Assembly: GCA_963764505.1 (NCBI GenBank)
Contig: CAVXSP010000001.1
Coordinates: 3,038,001 to 3,102,000, forward strand
Direction: 5' to 3'
Source: CAVXSP01 sp963764505
GTDB taxonomy: Bacteria; Acidobacteriota; Vicinamibacteria; Vicinamibacterales; SCN-69-37
DNA: 64,000 bases
Shown here: positions 16,651 to 22,968 of the stretch, piece after piece
How positions within the stretch are numbered: position 1 is the first letter of the stretch
Layout of the letters: each line of letters begins with the position of its first letter
The notes under the pieces: model-generated
Seen by the model: only the letters and a program-made list of their open reading frames with translations
The model's database searches: none
What the model was told of the DNA's origin: nothing
Translations under genes and position numbers: made by a program

Positions 16651-16724
16651 CTATTAAACACTGTAAATAAAGGATTTACTGGCTGATCGATCGTCAGTGT
16701 ACCTATTTTGTCCCAAAGTCGCGG

Positions 16725-16730
16725 TACACT
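16725..16730 (+). promoter_or_regulatory. -10 box of the integrase
   Basis: TACACT ends six bases before the GTG start at 16737, so the integrase message is probably leaderless. Confidence 0.45.
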
Positions 16731-16736
16731 GTCCAC

Positions 16737-17840
16737 GTGCTCACGATCTACCGCCGGCACTCGCCGGACTGCGAGCATTTCGGCAAAGCGCGCAATGCGC
16801 CGCGGACACGCAACTGCAAGTGCGCAATCTGGGTCCAGGGATCGCTGGGCGTGGACTACGTCCGCGAGAGCCTGAACCTCACCTCGTGGCAGGCGGCGTC
16901 TGACACGGTTCATGCCTGGGAGGCTGCCGGCAAGGTACACGCCGAGGCCAAGCGCGAGCCCATCCCGGTCAAGGACGCCGTCGCCAAGTATCTCGAGGAC
17001 GCGAAGGCGCGCGGCCTGAAGGACGCCTCCCTCACGAAGTTCCGCGAGGTGCTCGAGCGCCGGCTCGTCGAGTTCTGCGACAACCAGGGCTACCGGAAGC
17101 TGGCCCAACTGGACGTAGAAGCGCTCCGTGAATTTCGCGCGACGTGGAAGTTCTCGCCGCTTACGGCTCAGAAGCGGCTCGAGCACATTCGGGCGTTCTT
17201 CCGTTTCTGTGTCGATTCGGACTGGCTCGCCAAGAACCCGGCCCTCGCGGTCAAGTCGCCCAAGGTCCAGCACATTCCCAAGCCGCCGTTCTCCGATGAC
17301 GAGATGAAGCGCATCATCTCTGCATGCGAGGCGACCAGTGCACGCGGCAAATGGGGAGCGGAGCTCAAGAAACGGGTTCTGGCAATGGCCCTGCTGCTCA
17401 GGTACTCCGGACTCCGCATTTCCGATGCATCCACGCTCGAACGGGCACGGCTCGCGGGCGGCCGCATTTTCTTGTACACGCAAAAGACAGGAACACCCGT
17501 ATGGGTCCCGGTGCCGAAATCTGTCTCCAAGGCGCTCGAAGCGTGTCCGAACCGGAACGACAAGTATTTCTTCTGGAGCGGCGTCGGAAAGCGTACCAGC
17601 GCCGTGAATGTTTGGCAGGAGACGTTCCAGGGCGTTTTCGAGAAGGCCAAGGTCCCAAACGGCCACATCCATCGCTTCCGCCACACGTTCGCGGTGTCGC
17701 TCCTCCAGAAAGGCGTCAGCATCGAGATCGTGTCCGTGCTCCTCGCCCACAGTTCGATCCGCGTCACCGAACGGCACTACGCACCATGGGTCAAGGCGCG
17801 CCAGGAGCAGCTCGAAGCCGCGGTACGGAAGGCGTGGTGA
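16737..17840 (+). CDS. Tyrosine-type site-specific recombinase/integrase
   Basis: A 367-residue DNA recombinase. An N-terminal ~60-residue region with two Cys/His pairs (HSPDCEHF, RNCKCAIW) is followed by a SAM-like core-binding domain (residues ~75-165) and the catalytic domain. Catalytic residues are visible: Arg in SGLRISD (~226), Lys in YTQKTGTP (~250), His-x-x-Arg in IHRFRHTFA (~311-314), His in LLAHSS (~337) and nucleophile Tyr in ERHYAPW (~347). It appears intact. Its position just after tRNA-Leu argues that it integrates the following island, although solitary integrases of this type also occur next to gene cassettes. GTG start supported by the -10 box at 16725. Confidence 0.9.
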   Translation: MLTIYRRHSPDCEHFGKARNAPRTRNCKCAIWVQGSLGVDYVRESLNLTSWQAASDTVHAWEAAGKVHAEAKREPIPVKDAVAKYLEDAKARGLKDASLTKFREVLERRLVEFCDNQGYRKLAQLDVEALREFRATWKFSPLTAQKRLEHIRAFFRFCVDSDWLAKNPALAVKSPKVQHIPKPPFSDDEMKRIISACEATSARGKWGAELKKRVLAMALLLRYSGLRISDASTLERARLAGGRIFLYTQKTGTPVWVPVPKSVSKALEACPNRNDKYFFWSGVGKRTSAVNVWQETFQGVFEKAKVPNGHIHRFRHTFAVSLLQKGVSIEIVSVLLAHSSIRVTERHYAPWVKARQEQLEAAVRKAW

Positions 17841-17881
17841 ATGGCTGATCCGACGCCATTGTGTCAGTGCGGTTCTTCGCG

Positions 17882-17887
17882 TACGCT
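17882..17887 (+). promoter_or_regulatory. -10 box of the PIN toxin-antitoxin module
   Basis: TACGCT lies six bases before ATG 17894 and supports that start over the in-frame GTG at 17861. Confidence 0.4.
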
Positions 17888-17893
17888 GTGGTC

Positions 17894-18079
17894 ATGTACG
17901 CCACAGCCATCGTGAAAGGGAAGGTCGTTCGGTTCAAACTGTCGCCGGCCCTTGCGCGGGCCCATCGGGAAAACCAGGACCAGGCTATGAGCGGCCAGGA
18001 AGCGGTGGCGTTCGTGGAGGGCCGACGGCGTGTACGGGCGTTGCGTCGTGCGAGGCCGTATCTTGCGAGTCGTTCTTGA
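17894..18079 (+). CDS. Probable antitoxin of a PIN-domain toxin
   Basis: A 61-residue basic protein starting MYATAIVKGKVVRFKLSPAL. It has no recognisable DNA-binding fold by eye, but its size and its 17-bp overlap with a PIN-domain gene make it the likely cognate antitoxin. The frame is open further upstream to 17861, but the -10 box at 17882-17887 argues for the ATG at 17894. It lies 53 bases after the integrase stop. A beta-strand rich N-terminus (YATAIVKGKVVRF) would suit an AbrB-like fold, which is only a guess. Confidence 0.6.
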   Translation: MYATAIVKGKVVRFKLSPALARAHRENQDQAMSGQEAVAFVEGRRRVRALRRARPYLASRS

Positions 18080-18485
18080 CACCTGCATTCTGAAACTCGC
18101 GACCTTTCCCGCTGACGACAACGCCTCTGCGCTCATCTTTGAACTAACGCGTCGTGGCTTCCTGGAAGGTTGGGCGAGCCCGGCCATGCTGGAAGAGTAC
18201 GCGGACGTGCTCGGCGATCGTCCGGATTTCGTTGCCGAAGTCAGCGCCGCCTGTCGGCTGTGCTATCCGCTGACCGAGCTCCGCATCATCCGCCATGAGC
18301 CCGACAATCGGTTCCTGGAGTGCGCCCTCGCCGTGAACGCGGACTTCATCATCACCGTGAACACTGCGTCCGGGCACTTCGATCAGAAGCGGTACCAGGC
18401 CGTGCGCGTGGTGAGGCCGGGTGAGTTCCTCAATCTCGCCGAGATCGCTCGCTTGGTGAAGAAACTGGCTGAGGCGAAATCATGA
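18063..18485 (+). CDS. PIN-domain toxin (putative VapC-like ribonuclease)
   Basis: A 140-residue PIN-domain protein of the type annotated as toxin component of a putative toxin-antitoxin system; such proteins are Mg-dependent RNases that inhibit growth by cleaving tRNA or other RNA. Acidic active-site residues are present: Asp in VVLDTCILK, Glu in AMLEEYADVLG, Asp in HEPDNRFLECAL and Asp in NADFIITVN. The TTG at 18063 (MRVVLDT) has a GAGG seven bases upstream; in-frame GTG codons at 18048 and 18030 are alternatives. It overlaps the small gene upstream and appears intact. Confidence 0.78.
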   Translation: MRVVLDTCILKLATFPADDNASALIFELTRRGFLEGWASPAMLEEYADVLGDRPDFVAEVSAACRLCYPLTELRIIRHEPDNRFLECALAVNADFIITVNTASGHFDQKRYQAVRVVRPGEFLNLAEIARLVKKLAEAKS

Positions 18486-18692
18486 CGCCCAGACACGACT
18501 GTTTTCCTGAGCGAGAGCCGGCGCGGGCAGGCTGACCAATAGCCACAAGGCGACTGACAACTGCAGGAGTGAAGTGAGCAGGTCGCCATTCTTGAAAGTA
18601 TCCCAGCCCTGCGCTGTCGCGTCCCGGACGGTGTGCCCTGGCAGGAAGGATTGCAGCGGTGCCGGCGTGCCGTGGTCGAAGAGGATGCGCAT
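18480..18692 (-). pseudogene. DUF5615 PIN-like toxin with replaced C-terminus
   Basis: The first ~42 residues, MRILFDHGTPAPLQSFLPGH and then a WDTFKNGDLL segment, are a standard DUF5615 (PIN-like nuclease) N-terminus. The family normally continues through a strand with a catalytic DKN or DQN motif to about 110 residues. Here the reading continues instead into LWLLVSLPAPALAQENSRVW and stops at 70 residues, and none of the three frames restores the missing half. The new tail looks like a signal peptide from another gene. The start codon shares its A with the upstream antitoxin stop (TGATG). The toxin is therefore probably inactive. Confidence 0.65.
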
Positions 18693-18919
18693 CAGCGCCC
18701 GGACACAGGCGCTTCAAGACTACGGGCGGCAAACTCGATCACGGCTTTCACTTGTTCCGGCGTGACGTCGAACCATTCGACGATCTCGTCGATGGTGGCG
18801 CCGGCTTCGAGATTGTCGAAGACGATGGACACCGGCATGCGCGTGTTCTTGAACACCCACGCCCCGCTGACCTTGCCGGGGATGCTTTCGACCGCCGGGC
18901 ATTGGGACCAATCGAGCAT
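18692..18919 (-). CDS. DUF433-family antitoxin
   Basis: A 75-residue protein. The text GKVSGAWVFKNTRMPVSIVF, followed by LEAGATIDEIVEWFDVTPEQ, is the DUF433 signature, a winged-helix-like fold that pairs with DUF5615 PIN-like toxins. It is transcribed just ahead of the truncated DUF5615 gene with a 1-base stop/start overlap. It should act as antitoxin and autorepressor of the pair. With the toxin broken, it may be retained as an orphan antitoxin protecting against related modules. Confidence 0.8.
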   Translation of the reverse strand: MLDWSQCPAVESIPGKVSGAWVFKNTRMPVSIVFDNLEAGATIDEIVEWFDVTPEQVKAVIEFAARSLEAPVSGR

Positions 18920-19035
18920 GATGACAGCATGCCCACTTACGAACGGGCGCGCAAGGGCCGTCAGCGTCGCGCGCGGCGAGGCCGCCGGCCGCAGCTAAAG
19001 GGCCGTGGGCCGCAAGGCGTGCCAGGTGAACGGAC

Positions 19036-19092
19036 GTCGGCGCCTGCGGCGCCGGCTGCTACGGGTGACACGTCACCCCGTCGCGGGCGCTG
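19036..19092 (+). repeat. 57-bp inverted repeat, left arm
   Basis: This arm matches the reverse complement of 19676-19732 at 53 of 57 positions; all four differences are transitions. It contains two internal palindromes: CGGCGCC-TGC-GGCGCCG and GGGTGAC-AC-GTCACCC. The stretch from 18920 to 19035, before the arm, shows no gene. Confidence 0.85.
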
Positions 19093-19096
19093 TATG

Positions 19097-19180
19097 GAAA
19101 CCTTGGTTTCTTTACGTCAACCATCATGCACGCAATAGATTACGGCCCTTCGCGCCCCGCGAGGTTTCCATATAGAAACC
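19097..19180 (+). repeat. Hairpins with GGTTTC/GAAACC stems, inside left arm
   Basis: GAAACC-TT-GGTTTC (19097-19110) sits just inside the left inverted-repeat arm, and GGTTTCCATATAGAAACC (19163-19180) repeats the same stem sequence 53 bases on. The corresponding place beside the right arm has a hairpin of different sequence (19656-19674). Confidence 0.6.
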
Positions 19181-19229
19181 CGTGCCACGCTTGTTCGCAG
19201 TGATGTGCAATGTTACGGTGACGTCGATC

Positions 19230-19454
19230 ATGACACTCAAGGGTCACGTCAAATCGGGACGGTTGATCGTCGACGAGCCGACCGATCTGCCCGATGGGAC
19301 GGAGGTCGAACTGCTCCTGCTCGATCCCGGAGATTGGCTCGGTGATGTCGACCGCGCAGCGCTGCACGCGGCGCTCGTCGAGTCCGACGCCGACATCAAG
19401 GCCGGCCGACTCGTGGGTGCCGACACGCTTCTCCGCGAACTTCGATCGCGGTGA
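19230..19454 (+). CDS. Antitoxin-like addiction-module protein
   Basis: A 74-residue protein whose opening MTLKGHVKSGRLIVDEPTDL, continuing PDGTEVELLLLD, matches the small antitoxin-like family that accompanies RelE/ParE toxins in many soil bacteria. The first half is beta-rich and the second half (DRAALHAALVESDADIKAGR) is the toxin-binding helical part with the typical AADTLLRELRSR-like ending. It overlaps the toxin start by 4 bp (GTGA). ATG 19230 is preferred to the upstream GTG in frame. Its toxin partner is internally deleted. Confidence 0.72.
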   Translation: MTLKGHVKSGRLIVDEPTDLPDGTEVELLLLDPGDWLGDVDRAALHAALVESDADIKAGRLVGADTLLRELRSR

Positions 19455-19556
19455 AAGAACGTCGCGTCCGATTCACGCCGACAGCACAAGGCACGTCACG
19501 AGCAAGTCATCATGCTCGCGCTGTGGGGAGCGCGCCGCCGACCAGGACGCGATCTG
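19451..19556 (+). pseudogene. RelE/ParE toxin with large internal deletion
   Basis: The gene starts with GTG in a GTGA overlap with the antitoxin and encodes VKERRVRFTPTAQ, a RelE/ParE N-terminus. At 19489 homology stops. In the +1 frame, from 19506, the sequence reads VIMLALWGARRRPGRDL, the standard C-terminal strand and tail of the same family. About 60-70 codons of the middle are missing compared with the usual ~95 residues, and the join is out of frame. The toxin must be dead. From the N-terminal frame translation runs on into unrelated residues. Confidence 0.65.
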
Positions 19557-19589
19557 AAACGATTGACGCAGTACGGCAACCCGAGAGTA

Positions 19590-19674
19590 GGTTCCCCTGG
19601 AGTAACCGGCTCGAACCGAGTCGCCGCAAGTGACTGATTCTCAAGTGGTTCCTCTAGAGTAACTTGGTTACTCT
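19590..19674 (+). repeat. Hairpins with GAGTAAC/GTTACTC stems, inside right arm
   Basis: AGAGTAAC-TTG-GTTACTCT (19656-19674) is a perfect 8-bp stem directly inside the right inverted-repeat arm. A related sequence, GGTT-N10-AACC with CTGGAGTAACC, lies at 19590-19607. The stem differs from the one beside the left arm while the position and the TTG/TT loop are kept. The gene-free stretch 19560-19922 otherwise holds only the right arm. Confidence 0.6.
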
Positions 19675-19675
19675 G

Positions 19676-19732
19676 CAGCACCCGCGACGGGGTGACGTGT
19701 CACCTGCAACAGCCGGCGCCGCAGGCGCCGAC
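19676..19732 (-). repeat. 57-bp inverted repeat, right arm
   Basis: Reverse-complement partner of 19036-19092 with four transitions. The two arms enclose 583 bp that hold the antitoxin and the deleted RelE toxin and no transposase. Confidence 0.85.
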
Positions 19733-19922
19733 CGGTTTCCACCCTCGTCGAACGGACCGATCGCAATCGCCGAGCGCAGGGTCAAAGCGATGCGTAGCGT
19801 ACCGCGTCACGACCTGGGAGTGGCGCGGCAAGCTGGCGTCCAAGTGGACAGCGCCGGTCCTGTGCCATGATGTCGCCGCGTCCGGGCTGAACCGAGCGGT
19901 GCCCTGGGCCACCGAGGAAGAA

Positions 19923-20522
19923 ATGGTGAATCTCAAGAGCGACGTTGACGCGAAGAGTGCCTTCGCAGACGAGCTACGCCGGCGAGGCTATTCGTCTGTC
20001 GCGATCACGAGAAGTCCTGCTGACATCACGGCGCGCAAGGCGGGCAGTGTCCACTATTTCGAAATCAAGTATACGAGACAGAGGTTGAAATACTTTGGCG
20101 CGGCCACTCTAACCGAATGGGCTGCTGCAGTCGAAAACGAGAAGTGCTTCAGGTTTGTCGTCTGTTCGAAGAGGGCGGGACAATGGGTGTTCGCCGAGTA
20201 CACGCCCACGGAATCCATGGCCTTCAGCTGTATTCCGCCGTTCAAGGTCTACTTCTATCGAGAGTTTCGAAATGAGGGAGCGGTGCCGTCCGCCCGCAGA
20301 CCGCGAACGATGAATCGCTCAATCGAACTCGGCTCCAGCAAATCCCGCGGATCGAGGAAGTGCAGGACCGGTGGACCTGAGCGGCTTCCGAATTCGGGAT
20401 CAAGACCTTCGGTTCGGATGGGCGACACCGGGCCGAACCGAAAGAACACGAGCAGGGCCATGACCGCGACAAGTTCACCGGCGAGCAGGGCCTGCCTGGT
20501 CACGCCTCGCGCGCCCACCTGA
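19923..20522 (+). CDS. PD-(D/E)XK nuclease-like protein with read-through C-terminus
   Basis: About 115 residues of recognisable protein starting at ATG 19923 (MVNLKSDVDAKSAFADELRR). SPADITARKAG then VHYFEIKYT gives a D-x(n)-ExK pattern typical of restriction-endonuclease-like folds, and FGAATLTEWAAAVEN and FSCIPPFKVYFY follow. I expect the natural protein to end shortly after FKVYF. The frame here continues ~80 codons into sequence antisense to the ABC-2 operon's third ORF, so the 3' end is probably lost at the island boundary (near 20270). Codon use is less GC-biased than in the neighbours. Possible role: a small cassette-borne nuclease; not confirmed. Confidence 0.5.
   Translation: MVNLKSDVDAKSAFADELRRRGYSSVAITRSPADITARKAGSVHYFEIKYTRQRLKYFGAATLTEWAAAVENEKCFRFVVCSKRAGQWVFAEYTPTESMAFSCIPPFKVYFYREFRNEGAVPSARRPRTMNRSIELGSSKSRGSRKCRTGGPERLPNSGSRPSVRMGDTGPNRKNTSRAMTATSSPASRACLVTPRAPT
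20255..20503 (-). CDS. Third ORF of the ABC-2 operon, possibly truncated
   Basis: An 82-residue reading that starts with GTG in a 4-bp GTGA overlap with the stop of the ABC-2 permease, so it belongs to that operon. It begins with a membrane segment (LLAGELVAVMALLVFFRFG) and continues into a polar region ending HFLDPRDLLEPSSIERFIVR plus a few residues. I do not recognise it. It looks like the N-terminus of a larger membrane-anchored protein cut off where the integrative island begins, but it could be a genuine short protein. Confidence 0.45.
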   Translation of the reverse strand: MTRQALLAGELVAVMALLVFFRFGPVSPIRTEGLDPEFGSRSGPPVLHFLDPRDLLEPSSIERFIVRGLRADGTAPSFRNSR

Positions 20523-21867
20523 GAAGCGTCCGGAAGCCAGGGGGCTTCCCGTGCATCAACAGCCCCACCTTGAACACCTTCGCCGCCACCCACGTGACCA
20601 GCAGTGCCGCGAGCACACCGATGAGGGCGGTCAGCCAGACCTGCCAGGCCGCCGGCGGGCTGCTCGAGGCCAGCCGCGTCATCATCGCGAACGTGTTGAC
20701 TGGCGGAATGAAGCTCAACGCGACGCTGAACGTCGAGTTCGGCTCCCGCGCGATGATGGGCCCGAACATCCAGGGCGCGATCAGCAGCAGCACGACCGGA
20801 GTCATCAGTGACTGTGCCTCGCGCATCTCGTTGACGGCCGCGCCGATGGCGCTGAATACCGCGGCGAACAGGAAATACGAGATAAGAAAGAACACGACGA
20901 GGTAGAGCACGAGGATCGGCGCCACCAGGCCGAGCATCGCAAACGACATGAGCAGCGCCAGTCCCGCGCCCAGATACAGGGCCAGCACGAGCAGGCTGAC
21001 CGCCATCTGGCCGAGGATCTTCCCGGCCATGAGCTCGAGCGGGGAAACGGCGGACAGCAGCACTTCGACCACGCGATTCGACTTCTCCTCGATCGTTTGA
21101 GTCAGCAGCGTCTGTCCGCCGATCATGATGCCGAAGACGAGGAGCCCCGCGAACATGAAGGGCAGGGCGCGGTTGAAGCCCACGTTCGTCTTCCGCTCGT
21201 TGACCGCTGTGACGGTCACCGACGCCGGCCTGGGCAGCCGCATGACCGCTTCCACCCGGGCCCGGTCCAGCTTTCGAGCCCGCATGCGGGCGGCGATGAT
21301 CGCCTCGCGAAGTCCGTCGTAGAGCGTCGTCTCGACGCGATCGTCGAGATTCGGCGGCACGTACAGATCGTACGTGCCATAGTCCAGACGGCCCGGCGCA
21401 GGCGTCACGGCATCCTCGTGCAGCACCACCAGCGCCAGCCGGCGCGCCGCCTGCGAACCTCCGGCCAGCCACGCCTTTTCTTTCTGCACGTCGGCATCCG
21501 GCGGGCGCGCGATCACCTCAATCTCCGGCACGCCGGCGAGCACCGTGTCGACGGCGATGCCCGACGTCCCGACGACCGCCCGGACGGCCGCCGGCGCGTT
21601 GGCCAGCGCCCTGACCGTGCTGTCCGCCCGCCGGCGCGCGATCGCGTCCGGCTCGAGCGCGGCGCGCAGATCGCTCAGCACCTCGCCGGTCGGATCGACG
21701 ACTTCGACCGCGCCATGAATCTGTGCGCTCGCGGCGTTCATCACGCGCGGCGCGATGAGCGAGAACAGGCCGATCAGCGTCGGCATCATGAGCAGCCCGA
21801 TGATGAACCCGCGGCTCGCCACGGTGGCCAGGAACTCGCGGGTGGCAATGAGCCCGACCCTTCTCAT
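20500..21867 (-). CDS. ABC-2 type transporter permease (NatB-like)
   Basis: A 455-residue inner-membrane permease. One helix at residues ~12-40 is followed by a ~190-residue extracytoplasmic domain, then five to six helices near the C-terminus with TIEEKSNRVVEVLLSAVSPLELMAGK, the signature of the NatB/ABC-2 exporter family (Na+ or drug extrusion class). ATG 21867 overlaps the stop of the ATPase gene by 4 bp. Together with 21864-22838 it forms a complete ATPase-permease pair; the substrate is unknown. Confidence 0.87.
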   Translation of the reverse strand: MRRVGLIATREFLATVASRGFIIGLLMMPTLIGLFSLIAPRVMNAASAQIHGAVEVVDPTGEVLSDLRAALEPDAIARRRADSTVRALANAPAAVRAVVGTSGIAVDTVLAGVPEIEVIARPPDADVQKEKAWLAGGSQAARRLALVVLHEDAVTPAPGRLDYGTYDLYVPPNLDDRVETTLYDGLREAIIAARMRARKLDRARVEAVMRLPRPASVTVTAVNERKTNVGFNRALPFMFAGLLVFGIMIGGQTLLTQTIEEKSNRVVEVLLSAVSPLELMAGKILGQMAVSLLVLALYLGAGLALLMSFAMLGLVAPILVLYLVVFFLISYFLFAAVFSAIGAAVNEMREAQSLMTPVVLLLIAPWMFGPIIAREPNSTFSVALSFIPPVNTFAMMTRLASSSPPAAWQVWLTALIGVLAALLVTWVAAKVFKVGLLMHGKPPGFRTLLRWAREA

Positions 21868-22838
21868 AGGACGACGCCTTCCTCTTCCTGCCTCAACGTG
21901 CCTCGCAGCCGCTCGACGTCCTGGTGCGGCCGGTCTCCCGAGACGATCCGGATGAAGACGTCCTCGAGGCGCAGGCGCGCCAGCTCGACCCGGGCCGCAG
22001 GGACGGCGGCCGCGATGCGAGGGAGGAGCGCCGATGGATCCGAGCCGGGAGCCAGCGAGATCCGGTACCCGGTGTCGCTGGCCTCGACGCGATCCACACC
22101 TGCCAATGCCTGGATGGGCGCCGGATCCGCGCCCGGCTGGAGCGGATCGACGAAGACCGTCCGCGGATCGTACTGCCGCCGCAACCCGGCCATCGGCTCG
22201 TCGAGGACCTTCCGCCCCTGGTGGATCATCACCACCTGCTGGCAGATCTCTTCTGCATGGGCCATGACGTGCGTCGACAGCAGCACGGTCGCGCCCCGCG
22301 CGTGCTCCTCGAGCACATGATCGCGCAGCAGCCGGACGCTGACGGGATCCAGACCGCTGAAAGGTTCGTCGAGGATAAGGAGATCCGGTCGATGGATCAC
22401 GGCGGCCACGAACTGAATCCGCTGCAGCATCCCCTTCGACAAATCGTCGCAACGCTTGCGTTCGGCCTCGGGCAGCCCGATCCGCTTCAGCAGCGCCGGC
22501 ACCCGCTCCTGGGCTTCCTCCCTGCCGAGCCCCTTGAGACGGGCCATGTAGGTCAGGAACGCGCCGACACGCATCTTGCGGTACACGCCGCGCTCCTCCG
22601 GCAGGTACCCGATGCGATCCTTGGCCTCGAGCGCCGAGCGCCGGCCGAGCACCGACAGCTCGCCCGAATCGGGGAACAGGATGGCCATGATCATCCGGAT
22701 GCACGTGGTCTTGCCCGCGCCGTTCGGGCCGATCACGCCGTACAGCGCGCCGCGCGGCACGACGAGGTGCAGGTCGTCAACGGCGACCGTCGTGCCGAAC
22801 CGTTTCGTGACGTGGCGAAGCGCGAGCGCTGACTCCAT
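21864..22838 (-). CDS. ABC transporter ATP-binding protein (NatA-like, DUF4162 tail)
   Basis: A 324-residue ATPase that drives the ABC-2 permease next to it. Walker A is GPNGAGKTT (near residue 38), the signature motif appears as LSKGMLQRIQFVAAVIH, Walker B is LLILDEPFSGLDP and the H loop is VLLSTHVMAHAEEI. After residue ~225 a DUF4162-type C-terminal domain ends RLEDVFIRIVSGDR. First gene of a three-gene minus-strand operon. Confidence 0.92.
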   Translation of the reverse strand: MESALALRHVTKRFGTTVAVDDLHLVVPRGALYGVIGPNGAGKTTCIRMIMAILFPDSGELSVLGRRSALEAKDRIGYLPEERGVYRKMRVGAFLTYMARLKGLGREEAQERVPALLKRIGLPEAERKRCDDLSKGMLQRIQFVAAVIHRPDLLILDEPFSGLDPVSVRLLRDHVLEEHARGATVLLSTHVMAHAEEICQQVVMIHQGRKVLDEPMAGLRRQYDPRTVFVDPLQPGADPAPIQALAGVDRVEASDTGYRISLAPGSDPSALLPRIAAAVPAARVELARLRLEDVFIRIVSGDRPHQDVERLRGTLRQEEEGVVL

Positions 22839-22954
22839 GACGTCGGTGCCTTTCAGGCGCGGGTCATACCAGTTCGACCTCGATCGTGTGCATCATCGCG
22901 ACACCGTCCCGGGACTGCCGGCGGCTCGTGTTCGGACGCATGGCCCCCGGGGGT

Positions 22955-22960
22955 TATTAT
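22955..22960 (+). promoter_or_regulatory. -10 box of the O-acylation operon
   Basis: TATTAT ends eight bases before the GTG start at 22969, another near-leaderless arrangement. Confidence 0.45.
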
Positions 22961-22968
22961 CTCCGCCC

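Larger units (their letters stand above)
16651..20270 (+). mobile_element. tRNA-Leu-adjacent integrative island with toxin-antitoxin cassettes
   Basis: Directly after the tRNA 3' end lies a tyrosine recombinase, then three toxin-antitoxin pairs (two with broken toxins), a pair of 57-bp inverted repeats and a nuclease-like gene of lower GC than the surroundings. The right edge is placed near 20270, where the nuclease-like frame and the third ORF of the ABC-2 operon run into each other. No second copy of the tRNA 3' end was found, so attR is missing or degraded. Boundaries are inferred. Confidence 0.55.

Noticed and set aside
19036..19732. Integron attC sites
   Set aside because: The arms and hairpins are palindromic but lack the GTTRRRY core and RYYYAAC complement, and the recombinase at 16737 shows no IntI-specific insertion that I can recognise.
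16651..20522. Second copy of the tRNA-Leu 3' end as attR
   Set aside because: No match to the T-arm and acceptor sequence was found by eye downstream of the integrase; attR is therefore not reported.
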